DNA of 64,000 nt from Hysterangium stoloniferum (taxonomy: Eukaryota > Basidiomycota > Agaricomycetes > Hysterangiales > Hysterangiaceae): the NCBI GenBank assembly GCA_015178975.1, contig WHVD01000001.1:1116001-1180000 (forward strand). The letters run 5' to 3'. Positions 12,346 through 24,323 of this stretch are shown in pieces. Positions within the stretch are counted from its first letter, which is position 1. Each line of letters opens with the position of its first letter. A program made the position numbers and the translations under genes. The notes beneath the pieces were generated by a model. The model saw nothing but the letters and a program-made list of their open reading frames with translations, was not told the origin of the DNA and did not search any database.

Positions 12346-13360
12346 ATGGACAGAAAATCAACCACAGTCAATTGTTGTTACTTTACAGTCAGACAGCAAA
12401 GGAAATCCTCACTAAGTCATAATATCAAAACAAAGAATCTTCATCTAATTTCTAAACACTACAGATGAAGGCTTGAAATATCATCAGGACAAATTCTCCC
12501 CTTCTTTACAACTGGCCTAAATTACCTATCTCCAAGTAACAAAAACACAAACTCTCTCTCTCTGATACAGAATATCGGACCGAGCGGCCTCAGCCATTGT
12601 GTTATAAATATCTCATATGAAGGAAAAGGGAAGAAAAAAAAAACTGCAGTTGATAACGCTCCCCTCTGTTGCGAAGTCATACCGAAAACCCATCGCTGTG
12701 TAACGATTCGTGGTGCCATACCGATCGCGTCTACAACTGCCTCAGGCGGATGTCCACCCACTTCCTATTTTTCCTCTCACCGCTGTTTGACCAAGGCCAT
12801 GCACACCCCCCTAAAGACACTACCTGACGCACATGCACAGTAGGCCACACCGTCGAGCATAGTCGTCGGCGCGAACAGCTCTCACCCCCCGCGGCGCTAA
12901 TAGCCTGACAGATCCTCTTCAACATTTCGCAAGGCATAAATATATACCCCTCATCTCATATTGTGGGTGAAGTATAAACCAGGAATGCTTTTGAAAGAAT
13001 TCCAAATTTTCCACAGAATGAGTACTGAGTGACGCAAACTCACCGTATTTTTAACATGCGGCCTAAGATACCACAAGCTGTCAAAGAAAGCCGGCGTAAG
13101 AAAGGAGGTTTTATTTTTTTTATAAGATATCTTTCAGCCGTTCTCGCGTGTACACTAGTGAAGTTCGAAAAAGCTAGTCGTTACATTACATATTACTTGT
13201 CCCATTAATTATGGGGAATATAATAGAAATACGAGAACTACTAATATAGTGGTATTATTAATCAATCAAGTACTCGTGGAATACAGCCATTACATTCAAA
13301 AGGTTTAGATGGAAATAATGCCTAAATCCTAGATCTGCTTCGCTGTTTCTCCCTAAAATT
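12346..13360. other. Non-coding stretch
   Basis: No convincing gene or repeat. The G+C content rises at 12700-12900. A poly-T run follows at 13111-13120. This could be host intergenic DNA, but nothing in it proves so. Confidence 0.4.
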
Positions 13361-13747
13361 TCACTCAACTTGCCAGCTGCCGCTCTCCGACTCAGTTTGT
13401 TGTCCATTAGCACACCGTCCGTTTTGCGGGGATTTCCTGGATGCCCAAATCTGACTAGACAATAAAAAGGAAAACCGTTTACTTAGTCCTTCTCCGGATG
13501 AGGTTGGGCGAGCAGGCTTCGTGTGAACCGCTAGAGCTGCCGTACTCCATCGTCTTCGATTGGCCTGAGGGGGCAGTGGAGATGTCGCCTTAAAATACTC
13601 ACCCTCAACTTCGGCTAACCTCTGTATCGGTTGACTTAAACTAGAGCCCTGAATACTGATGGAAGGATCAAAGTCTAATTGTTGCGAATGGCGGTCGATG
13701 CTAGTAGAAGATGTGATTGACAACGAAAGGCTAGTATGAGGCAACAC
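13361..13747 (-). CDS. Hypothetical protein fragment, unknown family
   Basis: The minus-strand ORF of 128 aa is Ser/Pro/Gln-rich and low in complexity, with no domain I recognise. A possible small intron (GTAAAC...TTGTCTAG) lies near 13455-13485, which hints at a spliced host gene rather than chance. The upstream side (higher coordinates) meets the start of a retroelement near 13810. It may be a remnant of a host gene or a random ORF. Confidence 0.25.
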   Translation of the reverse strand: MLPHTSLSLSITSSTSIDRHSQQLDFDPSISIQGSSLSQPIQRLAEVEGEYFKATSPLPPQANRRRWSTAALAVHTKPARPTSSGEGLSKRFSFLLSSQIWASRKSPQNGRCANGQQTESESGSWQVE

Positions 13748-13809
13748 AGGCCGGCCCTGGGGACGTGTTCGTAGCCGTGGTAGATGAGGTTCATGGAAAG
13801 CGGAGGGTG

Positions 13810-14789
13810 TAAGCCTGACGCCCCAGTATTACGCATTCACTATTGTTTTTGTTTGCCTTTTGTTGTGTTCACCTTTTGTCTTCCCTTTTAGTTTCCATTA
13901 CCATGTGATCATGGTATATATAGCCTGGGGAGTTTTCCTTCTCTTTCCTTACCATAAACTGCCCGTCATGTATATTGTTCGCTAGTTCATCGAGCAATAC
14001 ACCGTGGTCCTATCAACCTCTGTGACCCAGACCAGTGAGCCTTTTGGCAACAGGCTTCCACTTTTTTTGATACTGACTACTTTATTCTTCATTGTGCCAT
14101 ACTTCACTGTATTGGACCCTCCAGACTTCTGGTGCATCCTCTGTACCCCCAGCTCCATTTTATACCCTGAAATCCTTGACCCATCACATTCATCCATGGT
14201 TTCCAGCTCTTAATTCCTGACCACTGTCTCCAATTTCAGCATGGCACTCTGATTTCTTTCCAGTCATCACCCACATTGTTTAGAAAACACCTGACATCCT
14301 CAGGACCCAAAGGCATTCTGGCTAATTGTGTGCAAACCACATGTTTCCCATTCCTACTTTGACACTCCCAGTTGGAATGTACATCTTCAACCATTGGTTT
14401 CACTGTCACTGTGCGGCACCTACCTTTTTGAACATGGACATTCTGAATTTGAGATCAACATTCATTGCACTCACTGCCACTCATCAATGCAGGATCACAT
14501 GCATCTGTCACCATGACTTTTGCCACCAACATTAAGTGTCAACTGCCTTTTGTTGTTGAACACCACCCACCTCAGGTTATCATCCCCATAACAGTATCCC
14601 CTTGTGCCACCTTCCTGATTCATCCTGTCATGCACATTGTCACCTATTTTGACTTGTGATTGGATGGTAATTCCTGGAATTATTCCTCAAAGATGCTTGG
14701 ACTAGTTGAAGTCCAGTTTTAGATTTCTCTTAATTGTTTAGTGTTGTTTTCCCACCAGTATCAATTTCTGTCATTATCATGCATTTTCC
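13810..14789 (+). mobile_element. 5' end of Ty3/gypsy element 2 (LTR and leader, decayed)
   Basis: From about 13810 the sequence looks LTR-like: TGTAAGCCTGACGCCCC, then a T-rich stretch, a TATA-like GGTATATATAGCC at 13912 and a CT-rich start region. No exact borders could be set and no 3' partner was found. From about 14010 to 14790 short open stretches in several frames are probably the decayed front of gag. Confidence 0.4.
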
Positions 14790-15470
14790 TTGTTGAAATG
14801 GTTCAAACCAGCTTTTAGTGGACTTTCCAAGGCAGAGCCAACCTGGCTTGAAGGTTGGAATGCATTTGTTGAAGAGCTGAGACAAACTTTGGCCTGTATG
14901 ACCCAACTGGAGAAGCCGAGAATATGTAGCCTCACCAATCTTCACATGAAAGACAACCAGTGCATCATGGACTACATTGTCCAATTCAACAATATTTCAG
15001 CTCATTGTCAATGGGGCAATCCCACTCTCCACCACCAGTTCTATGCTGGTCTGCCATCCTGCCTCAAAGATAAAGTCTCAAAAGGTGAAGATGGCAAACC
15101 CAAAACATTGTCCTGTATGTGCCTCAAGGCTCAAGATGCAGTTGCACACTATTGGGAATGTCGAGCAGAAGTTGCCTGCAAGACCTCCATGGAAAAAACC
15201 AACAAGTCCACAGTGAACAAACCCAACAACAATACCCTGTCTACCAACAACCAAAACTCCACACAATCTGATTGGAAGAGCAACAAAAAGTCTTCCAACA
15301 ACAACAACCACAGCAAGGGTCAGCAAACTGGTAAAACAAAACAGAAAAAACAACCTCACAGGCAAGCTTGGACATGATGGCAAACTTACCCCACAAGAAA
15401 GGCAGCATTGTATGGACAACAACCTTTGTCTCTTGGGCAGAAAACCTGGTCATCGAGTTCTGAGTGTCTG
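14790..15470 (+). pseudogene. gag: Ty3/gypsy element 2 gag
   Basis: The open frame 14790-15377 (195 aa) has the retrotransposon gag fold phrase with TWLEGWNAFVEELRQTL, MKDNQCIMDYIVQFN and FYAGLPSCLKD. A long Asn/Ser/Lys-rich linker follows. The zinc knuckle just downstream (near 15425) is degenerate: it reads LCLLGRKPGH, so the second Cys is lost. The related knuckle in element 3 (CLFCGKCGHKVSNC) is intact. Elements 2 and 3 belong to the same subfamily by gag and protease similarity. Confidence 0.8.
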
Positions 15471-15577
15471 TTGGTGAAGGCAAACTCTGTGAAAGGTCAT
15501 GTAGCCAAGACTCCCTCCACAGAATCCCCATTGAAGGACAAACCAGCTTCTGATCCAAAAAAAGAGTAAGCAACCCC

Positions 15578-16124
15578 ATGGGCTCTGTGTGGGTCGGGGG
15601 TTGTGTTACCTCTCCACACATTCATGAGTTTACTCATATTAATGCATTCACTCTTTTGAACTCTCACTCATTTTTTATTAAACTTATGTCTGATATGATC
15701 CTGAAATTCATTTTTTCAGCACTCATAGATTCTGGCTCAACTCATTGCTTTGTAGATACAAAATTCACACAAAAAAATCTGTTGTCAACTTACCCGATAA
15801 ATCTGGTCAGACTCCAACTTTTCAATGGCACAAGAAATTCAGTCATTACCCAAGCTTGTGACCTATCTATCCAGTTCCCATGTGTAACATCCCAGTTGGT
15901 CACTTTCTATGTGACCCAGTTAGACTCAAGTTGCTCGGTTGTCCTAGGACATAACTGGCTTACCCAACACAATCTGTTGATTGACTGGGTATCAAGCAGT
16001 ATTACTTTCCAGACACCCACAGTGCCCGAGATAACTGTACAGTATCTGACATGGCTTCCACAGCAACCCCAGCACCTGTGGCCTTGGTGGCCCCTATGAT
16101 CCCTACAGAACCTGTGGCTTCCCT
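15578..16124 (+). pseudogene. pol: Ty3/gypsy element 2 protease
   Basis: This is a retropepsin-like aspartic protease: [15 protein letters not shown] at about 15715-15757 holds the catalytic DSG. Downstream phrases are [13 protein letters not shown] and [17 protein letters not shown]. It is closely similar to the minus-strand protease at 34541-35002. The frame closes at 16099, and the region is interrupted at 16130 by a solo LTR. Confidence 0.85.
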
Positions 16125-16129
16125 GGAAC

Positions 16130-17290
16130 TGTTAAGGAATGTGCAGGCTCATGGAGGGTTTCCAGAGAAATCTGCAGATAATCCAGTAGGACTTGGCTTC
16201 AGCTTATAGGCTGTGCCCTCATGAGATTGTGGTGTCCAATTTCAGACAGGCAGATGGAAAACCTGGGGAGTTGTAAGGCTGTCGGTATCAGCCTCACTCG
16301 GTCAACACAGACAGGACTAAGTTTTCTTTATTTTTACATATCAGTAGGATACAAGGTGAATGCGAGGTTCCCTAGGGAAGAGTGGGGAAAGGATTAATGG
16401 TCAAAGAGAAGATATCCTATCACTATAGGATATGGGGTTTTTTATATAGAGTCAAGGTGAATGGGGTGGAAGAACAAAGAACCGCATGATCAGGCACAGG
16501 GGTGCTACTTAACAATAAAGTGGCGGATCAATGAGTGGCTGATGGGAGAGGTTGGTGATGATGACCGCATGATAAGGCACAAGGGTGCTACCAAGTGGCG
16601 GAACAATGAGTGGTTGATGGGAGAGGTTGGTGATGACGTATGTGGTAAGGTGGCCAGGCTTACAGGAGTCCAGGTGTAGTCAATAGGTTGGGAGGTCAGT
16701 CGATAGGTCATGAGGTCAGTCAGAAAGCCTGCAGGCTCTGGTGAGGTCAAAAGCATTGTGTTTCAAAGATGAGAGATGGGGATGGAGTGGGATATATGCT
16801 AAGTAACTGGGGGAGAACTTAGTTGATTTTCTCAGATTGTATGTACAGTACAAACATTGCTAGGATATATAGACTGTGGAAATGTATGCAATACCAAATC
16901 TGGTAGTAATCAAAGACAAAACAGGGAATTATGAAATGAGAGTAGTAAACACCAAACTAGGTGTTAGGGATGGAATGGAACAGGAGTGGGGTCCAAAACA
17001 TGACAGGTCATTTGAACCATAATGGGAATGGAGCTCAGTCAGAGAGCTGACAGGTTGTCTGGGCAGAGTCCAGTGACTGGTGCATGAGATGGAGTTGGAT
17101 ATAGACAGGTGCAATGTGTGTGGGTCCTGGCGGGTATTCTGATGACTGGTGCATGAGATGCAGAGGGTCAGGCATGGACAGGTTTGACATCCAGGTCCTG
17201 GCAGGTTGTCTGGTTAACTGTAACCTGATATAGAGAGTTGGGTGCATGTAGGATGGGGTCCAGAGCCTGGCGGGTTTTCCAGTCCTAACA
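16130..17290 (-). mobile_element. Solo LTR, family A, in element 2
   Basis: The LTR runs from TGTTAAGG to CCTAACA and is flanked on both sides by GGAAC (16125-16129 and 17291-17295), an exact 5-bp target duplication. The pol sequence continues directly across it. It carries the shared core CTTGGCTTCAGCTTATAGG at 16192. At 1161 bp it is longer than its relatives (807-832 bp), partly because of an ~84-bp tandem duplication at 16479-16645 (two units starting ACCGCATGAT). Confidence 0.92.
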
Positions 17291-17295
17291 GGAAC

Positions 17296-17784
17296 CCACA
17301 GCACCTCTGTCCATTTCTCTTATTAATGCTGCAGCGTTTATCAGAGATACCAAAATGGATGGATCCCAAGTGTTCACTATCAATTTAAACATTGATGAAG
17401 CAACTGATTGTTTTTCAACCCTGGTATTTGAACAATCTGCAGACCTAGAAGGTGTCCCTGAGAAATATCATGATTTCCCAGATGTTTTCAGAAGTGTAAA
17501 GCTGACCGGCTTCCACCCCACTGAGAGTATGACTTAAAAATCGACCTTGAAGAAGGCACCAGTCACCCCTTGGACATATCTACCTGCTATCCTCCACAGA
17601 ACTTTCCACAATCTGGGATTTCCTGGATGAACATTTGTCCATAGGTTTATCTGACCCTTGAAGTCTCCTTTTGGAGCACCTGTTTTGTTCGTTAAGAAGA
17701 AGGATGGATCCTTCCAACTATATGTTGATTTCAGAGGACTCAATGCTGTTACATGGAAGGATACATAAGTATCTGCTCCCACTT
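17296..17784 (+). pseudogene. pol: Ty3/gypsy element 2 RT, first part
   Basis: Pol resumes after the solo LTR with SLINAAAF, which matches SLINASAF in element 3. The RT front follows: [20 protein letters not shown] and [13 protein letters not shown] at about 17670-17765. Stops near 17535, 17630 and 17660 show decay. It is cut at about 17790 by an unrelated insertion. Confidence 0.8.
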
Positions 17785-17789
17785 ATATA

Positions 17790-18280
17790 TGACCTGCTCG
17801 AAGCTTAGCAAGGTGACCATAGCAACACATGGTCACCAGCGTCCACCAGAGCGCCACTGGGCAGACCACCACCTTATCAATCACCGCAATCAGTTGTCTC
17901 CGAAGATTGAACTTTGTCAGCTAGAGTAGAGGGTGGCTAGGAGAAATGGATTGTAATGGTTTCGAGCCGACGAAAGCTCTCATCAGGGGGATACCGCTAC
18001 CCCTACCGTTTCGTCCTTCCAGAGTTACTGTTTAGGAGTCTACTACTGAGCCTGGTCCAAAGGGAGTGATAAGATAATGAATTCGTGCTGACCTTTGCAT
18101 GCAATGGAATTCCAAGAATCTTGAGACCCAATGGTGGGTAGTGTACGGTTGGGTGGTACACCTATCAGGAGGTAGAGGCTTTAACCCATGATCAACGATC
18201 ACCTAAGCTGACATAGGTCATGCTGCGAGGTAGCAGGTTTCCCTGCTGGCTCATCTGTCGATGTCCATGCAGCAAGACGA
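17790..18280. mobile_element. Unclassified ~480-bp insertion in RT
   Basis: The RT frame stops after the coding phrase for YDLL at about 17795 and resumes at about 18283 with [19 protein letters not shown], so roughly 480 bp has been inserted. The insert is richer in G+C than its host element and has no ORF or clear LTR ends. It contains GGTTTCGAGCCG (17956), which resembles a pol III B box, but no A box at a proper distance was found. A SINE or other non-LTR fragment is possible. Confidence 0.45.
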
Positions 18281-18282
18281 TC

Positions 18283-18682
18283 ATGGATCCACAGAATGCC
18301 TGGATTTATACCAAGATAGACCTTAAACATGCCTACCACATGGTCCAGGTAGCTGTGGGAGACAAGTGGAAAACCACTTTCAGAACCTGTTACATCTGTT
18401 TTTCAACATTTTTATTTATTAATGATATTTTCTCTGACATGCTTGATGTATGCATCATTGTTTACTTGGACAACATTCTTATCTACTCTGAGGACCCCAC
18501 AGCAAACAGGTCCATGAAGTTCTCCAGAGACTTAGACAACATGGTCTATTTGCAAATGGTAAAAAATGTACTTTTGACATGGACTCCATAGGGATGAAGC
18601 CAAAGTACAAGTCATCAAAGATTGGGCAGAACCCAGAAAAGTCAAAGATATACAATCTTTCCTCAGCTTTGCTGATTTTTAC
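18283..18682 (+). pseudogene. pol: Ty3/gypsy element 2 RT, catalytic part
   Basis: The frame 18220-18591 contains [20 protein letters not shown], then a deletion-shortened palm and the catalytic box as YLDN (18462-18473) instead of YLDD, followed by ILIYSEDP. The changed second Asp and the shortened palm suggest a dead enzyme. The RT thumb continues with KVKDIQSFLS up to 18682, where a small insertion interrupts it. Confidence 0.8.
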
Positions 18683-18972
18683 TATTAGGTATAACAAGTA
18701 TTAAAGAAGTAAGCACTTGTATGAAGAAGGTGAGACAGAATGTCTCAAAAAGATGCAATGTGTCGTATTGTTCAATCTCCTCTCAAATGTACTATTATAT
18801 ACATGTAGTATAGCTAGTGAATCTCTCAGTGAACATTTAACCGCTGAGAGTAAGTGATATGTCTATTGCCTCATCACGAAGCAAAACTTATCTATGTATT
18901 TAGTACTTAAATGTCTTTAGGTATTGTATAATATAGCAAACATTTAACCGCTGAGATACTTAAATGTCTTTA
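18683..18972. mobile_element. Small 290-bp insertion with TTTAC target duplication
   Basis: The RT sequence is cut after TTTAC (18678-18682) and resumes after a second TTTAC (18973-18977), restoring the typical FYQQF reading. The 290-bp insert is AT-rich and non-coding. It contains a hairpin, CTCTCAG...CTGAGAG (18813-18840), and repeats of ATTTAACCGCTGAGA. Similar CTCAGTGA hairpins occur at 39957, 40070 and 61000. It has no TG...CA ends, so it is not an obvious LTR. Confidence 0.7.
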
Positions 18973-19502
18973 TTTACCAACAGTTTATCTGCAGATATTC
19001 CAAGATCACAGTCCCCCTTACTCATATTACATGCAAGGGTGCCCTGTGGAATTTTGATGATAAGTGTTGAAAAGCTTTCAATCTTTTAAAAGATTCTTTT
19101 TCTTCAGCTCCAATCCTCTTGCATTGGAAACTGGACATTCCACTCATTGTTGAGATGGACACCTCAGACTATGCACTTGGAGCCATTCTGTCTATCCAGG
19201 ACTCTGATGGAGAAGTCCACCCCATGGTTTGTCTGTCCTGGACTTTTACCAGACCAGAGCTCAATTATGACATCCATGACAAGGAACTCCTGGTGATTTT
19301 TGCAGCCTTCAAATCATGGCAACACTATTTGGAGGGTGTGGGAATTCTGATTGACATTGTAACAGATCACAAAAACCTGGAATATTTCTCAACCACAAAA
19401 CTTTTAACCTGCTGGCAAGCCCATTGGTCTGAATACATATCAGCCTTCAATATGATTATCCATTTTTTGACCCAGCCACCTTCGTGGCAAACCCAATGAT
19501 CT
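18973..19502 (+). pseudogene. pol: Ty3/gypsy element 2 RNase H, copy 1
   Basis: RNase H-like domain of pol: MDTSDYALGAILSIQD (19153), ELNYDIHDKELLVIFAAFKS (19258) and [16 protein letters not shown]. It is followed directly by a second, partial copy of the same region, so this part of pol was duplicated in tandem within the element. Confidence 0.85.
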
Positions 19503-20900
19503 GACTAGACAATGGGATGTCAAAGACATACAATCTTTCCTCAGATTTGCCAATTTTTACCAATGGTTTATCCATGAGTATTCCAAGATCACAGGCCCCC
19601 TTACTCAGCTTACATGCAAGGGCACTCTGTGGAATTTTGATGATAAGTGTTGAAAAGCTTTCAATCTTTTAAAAGATTCTTTTTCTTCAGCTCCAATCCT
19701 TTTGCATTGGAAATCAGACACTCCACTCATTGTTGAGACGGATGCTGTTACGACCAGAATTCCCGCCGGACTCTGGGCACTAACTTATACGCACCATTTG
19801 TCAGTTTACCAGAATTTCCGCCAGACTCCGTACGTCAGACTTGTCCACGTTCGACCTCATTACATTGTGTATCAGTCACCGGAATACCCACTGGACTCCG
19901 TCCCTGTCTATGTCTGACCTCATCCCACGCATCAGTCACTGGACCCCACTCGGAAAACCCATCATCCCTCTAACTGAGCCCCATTCCCATTTTAGTCAAA
20001 TGACCTGTCACAATTTGGACCCCACTCCTGCTCCATTTCCCATTATAGTTTATGATTTGTCACAATTCGGACTCCGCTCCATTCCATCCCATTCCTAACA
20101 CCAAATTTGGTGTTTACTATTCTTGTTTTATGTTTTGCTAGTTTTGTTTCATTATTACTGGATTTGGTATGTTATTCATTCCATGGTCTATATAGTCTGG
20201 CAGATGTTGTACATACAATCCAGTCAGAAAATCGGCTTAGATTCCCCCCAGTAATCTAATACATTTTCCACTCTAAACTCTTCCTTGAATTACACCACTC
20301 TCGCTAGTCAGAGCCCATGGGCTCCAACACATCTATCTCTCTTATTTATCTTGACTCCCCAACCTCTCAGCCCACAACCTCCAACCTACGACCCCTCAAC
20401 CCACGAACCCCACCCGGACTCCCCAGGATTCCCGTCCACTGTCTGAAATTGGACAACACAATCTCACGAGGGTACAGCCTATAAGCTGAAGCCAAGTCCT
20501 ACCAGATTTCCCGTGGGTTTCTCTGGAAACCCACCATGTACGTACCCTAACAGATGCCTCGGACTATGCACTTGGAGCCATTTTGTCTATTCAGGACTCC
20601 AACAGAGAAGTCCACCCCATGGCTTTTCTGTCTGGACTTTTACTGGACCAGAGCTCAATTATGATGTCCATGACAAGGAACTCCTAGTGATTTTTGCAGC
20701 CTTCAAATCATGGTGACACTATTTGGAGGGCATGGGAATTCCAATTGATGTTGTAACAGATCACAAAAACCTAGAATATTTATCGACCACAAAACTTTTG
20801 ACCCACCAGCAAGCCCATTGGTCTTAATACCTATCAGTCTTCAATATGATCATCTGTTTTCAACCCAGCTGCCTCAGTGGCAAACCTGACACTTTGACTA
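19503..20900 (+). pseudogene. pol: Ty3/gypsy element 2 RNase H, copy 2 (split by solo LTR)
   Basis: A second copy of the RT-thumb/RNase H segment starts at about 19503 (VKDIQSFLRF) and runs to 19745, where a solo LTR interrupts it inside the conserved DASDYALG box. It resumes at 20553-20558 and ends near 20900. It carries stops and a frameshift near 20630. The junction before integrase follows copy 2. Confidence 0.8.
19746..20552 (+). mobile_element. Solo LTR, family A, in RNase H copy 2
   Basis: It starts TGTTACGACC and ends CCCTAACA, with an exact 5-bp target duplication GATGC at 19741-19745 and 20553-20557. The RNase H reading continues across the site. It has the family A core in sense orientation (TATAAGCTGAAGCCAAGTCC near 20481). 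Length is 807 bp. Confidence 0.93.
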
Positions 20901-21851
20901 GATGATGGGACATCTATCCCAAAGAGGGGAGCAACAACTATGCCACAGTAAACCCGCATAACTTGAACCCCATTTTCATGAGCCAGCAGCTTACCACATC
21001 AGTCCACATGACTTTCCTCATCCATCCCATCATCCGTGGAATTATAATTATGGATGTTGAGAAATTACATCAAGATATTCTATCGGCAATTCCACTAGAT
21101 CTGATAGCCAAAGCACACCTTGTCAATCCTGTAGACCCTGGTCAACCCCAGTGGTCTCTATACCAGCATGGTTTCATTAGACTTGACAATCACATATATA
21201 TACTGAACTCCCATGGCCTCTGCCTAAGAATAGTCCAGTACAACCATGATCATCCACTCTTGGGACATTTCAGCCTCAACAAGACTCTATCATTAATAAG
21301 AAGAGAATACACTTGGCCCAGACTCCAAGATTTTGTTAAGCACTATTGTAAATCTTGTATCACTTGTCTACACTCCAAATCACAGTGTCACAAGCCATAC
21401 AGCCTTCTGAAACAACTCCTAGTACTGGAACACCCATGGAATTCCATCTTTATGGATTTAATTTAACACCTACCGGACTCCAAAGGTTTTTCCACCATTC
21501 TAGTTGTTGTTGACAGATTCTCAAAACAAGGTATTTTCATCCCAACCCATGACACCATGACACCCATGCAGTTAGTGGAACTTTTTATTATCAATGTATT
21601 TTCCAAGCACAGAGTCCCATTCCCACATAACTTCTGATCAAGTATCAGAGTTTGTATCTCACTTCTTTAGATCCCTCAGGATATCCTTTGGACATGAAGT
21701 TACACTTCACATCCAGACACTACCCAGAAGGTGACAGACAAACTGAGCATGTCAATCAGCCATTGGAACAATATCTCCGTATATATTGCAACTATCAACA
21801 GAATAATTGGAAATCTTTGTTACCACTTGCAGAATTTGCTTATGACAACAT
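20901..21851 (+). pseudogene. pol: Ty3/gypsy element 2 integrase, N-part and core
   Basis: Linker phrase SQQLTTSVHMTFLIHP, then the HHCC module: HDHPLLGHFSLNKTLSLIRR ... CKSCITC (about 21246-21370). The core begins IFMDLI (21449) with a stop after it, continues VVVDRFSKQGIFIPTHD (21500), and ends with QTEHVNQPLEQYLR (21739), which carries the Glu of the DDE triad. Frameshifts occur near 21640. An LTR is joined at 21852. Confidence 0.82.
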
Positions 21852-22659
21852 TGTTAAGTTCCAGATCTTGGGGCAGATTTTCTGGGGATATTCCAGACAC
21901 TTCCAGGAAATATGTCCATGGAGTTTCACAGAATTAGCTGGGAGTTTCTGGGGATTAGTTTGGGAGTATCAGAATATTATCAGAGTACAGATGGACTTGG
22001 CTTCAGCTTATGTGCTGTGCCTTCATGCACTCACTTGGATGTCCATATTTCAGAGGATGGATATATGCCAGAGAGTTTATGGATATTTGGAAGTTCCAGG
22101 AGTTCTGGACATCTGGAGTCCAGAGAGTTCCGAATATTGAGTGTACAGAAAGACAGAAGAGATACAAACTAATTCAAGATTAAAACTAAAGAGTAAGTAC
22201 ATGACTATGGAAGACTATATAGATGTTCCAGTAATTGTACTACAAATCTAGAAGTATAATAAGACAGATTAGGATGAAGATTCCAAAATGGGAATACAAC
22301 AACAAGTCAGATAAATGGGGAAACAAGGATGTGGACAGATCAGGGAATAAGTACAAGAACAAGAAACAAGCAAATGAATAACTGTTAACCTGTCAGTTAC
22401 CAAATACAGAACAAGGATAAGGTTCGGAAATCTGGGAACTAGAAATGTTCCATGGATGGAAGTTGGGTTGGAAAGTTATGGAAGGTTACAGAGAATCAAA
22501 GTATCCAGGAATAGGTTGTAACAGAAGGCTGGGCCACAGATCAAGGTATCTAGAATAAACACTGGGAGTCTGACTGGAAGTTTGGGCCAGAAAAGACTAG
22601 GGACATATGGAGAACTAAACTGCCAAAGGGCAGAGTCCAATGAGTTCTGAGTCATAACA
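21852..22659 (-). mobile_element. LTR, family B, in element 2
   Basis: It begins TGTTAAGTTCC and ends GTCATAACA, with the shared core CTTGGCTTCAGCTTATGTG at 21996. The flanks (AACAT left, GGAGG right) are not duplicated, so this is not a clean solo insertion. It may be one LTR of a lost or rearranged element whose other parts lie in 22660-24323. Confidence 0.6.
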
Positions 22660-24323
22660 GGAGGCATCTAGTTGAGCACAGAATACCAGAACAGGATTTG
22701 GATTGAAGGGTACTTGAGGGATTAAGGTCAGGTTCCGGTGGATTCCAGATCTTGATACTGGTCTGGAAGATGGTTCGGAACTTGATATGATTTCCAGGAA
22801 ATGCTCTGAGGAGTCTCCAGGAATGGAACTTCACAAATTCACTCTCAGCCACTACTAACATTTCCCTATTCTTTGCAAATAAAGGGTACAATCCAAATAT
22901 TATGGTACCCAGAACAGAACCTTGCCTGTAATGTATTTAGGGGTTTCTCTCAGATAGCTCAATAAATGCTATAGTGTCACAGAGCTTCAATAATAAAACA
23001 AGCAAAGGTCCAGTAACTTAAATACTGATAGATTAATTAGTTGCGTTATTAAACTTAAACAACTAAAATCAATGCTTATTTTGATTATTGAAAGGTTAAA
23101 TAGAACTGTGTATGACTCTTTTAGTAAATAAACAGCTATTCCTTGAGAATAGAGGCTGGAAGCTGAATATATGTGCAGTAACTTGGCAGAGACTTGATAT
23201 AAAGCTTCAGTTTCTTGAACGCTTATTTGTAACTATTAATAGATATTTAAAAAGTTGTTAAATAATTCATTAACAGAGACAATAATTTGTATTGGATTAA
23301 TTGAGTGCTTGTACTTGATTAATTCAATAAACTTAGGTATGGGCCTTGAATAATCTAAATGTTGGCAGGGATTTCAGTAAGGATACTTATTAGGTTTACT
23401 ATGTATTTAATAAGCCTAAAGGGTAGCTGTGAGACTGGGGAACTTAGATGATTAGCTAAGTTCAAGAGTGCTGACAAAGTGTTCTAGATTCTGCAAGTGT
23501 AGGTGCTTGCAGTTAGTATATCAGACTATGGCTATTATTGTCCTTAGGATGATGAGAGTTATTTCCTAGTAAAATATGTGATATATAATTGGAAATTTTT
23601 TGTCCTGTGGCTTTCTTAGTTGGGTGAAGTCATCTATATATTCTGGGTATGTTGAATCAAGTAGAAATCTGTTCAGATTGACAGATCCATTCTGAAGTAA
23701 TACATATGTATTTAGAGGTGCCAATGATATACATATGCATGGAATGGACTATCTAAAGGTATCTATTTTTTAAAAGTATTAGTGTTTCAAACTACTAATT
23801 TTTTTTATTGTCTACTCATGTCCAGAAAGATTCTTTAGTTTGTAATATATGAGAGAGTTTAAAACCTTTTGAAAGTTTAAAACCTTTTGAAAGTTTAAAA
23901 CCTTTTGAAAGTTTTAAAAACCAAATTATGTTTGAATCACATCCCAGATGTTTAAATGACCTTTAGAGTATATTGGAATTTGGTATACTTAATAGTTTTC
24001 AGATATCCTCCAAATTTGAAGTGCTGGGCATGAATGATGACATAATGTTTTCCCATGCTTCAAGAGCTCATTGCACAAGGGTAAAGCAAAGTGCTGGGAA
24101 ACAATAACTAAGTAAATAAGGGCAAAATAATTAGTTAAAAATTATAATAAATTAAATAAGTAATAATAGCATAATATGAGCCCATATATGCTATTATTAT
24201 GCAAAGTTAAAAGGAATAAGGCCTTAATTTTCACAATATGCATAATAAAATTACAATAAATTCAAAAGAATATTAAATAATTCAAAGAAAATTAAGAGAA
24301 TCTTATGAGATAATGCTGATACC
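22660..24323. other. AT-rich non-coding stretch
   Basis: No gene recognised. There is an 18-bp tandem repeat (GTTTAAAACCTTTTGAAA, about four units) at 23857-23925 and many ATTAATA-type runs at 22990-23340 and 24100-24300. The stretch separates two LTRs inside the integrase of element 2 and may be the worn interior of an inserted element. Confidence 0.5.

Noticed and set aside
17790..18280. SINE with tRNA-like promoter
   Set aside because: Only a B-box-like GGTTTCGAGCC is seen; no A box at normal distance, no clear tail and no target duplication. Kept as an unclassified insertion.
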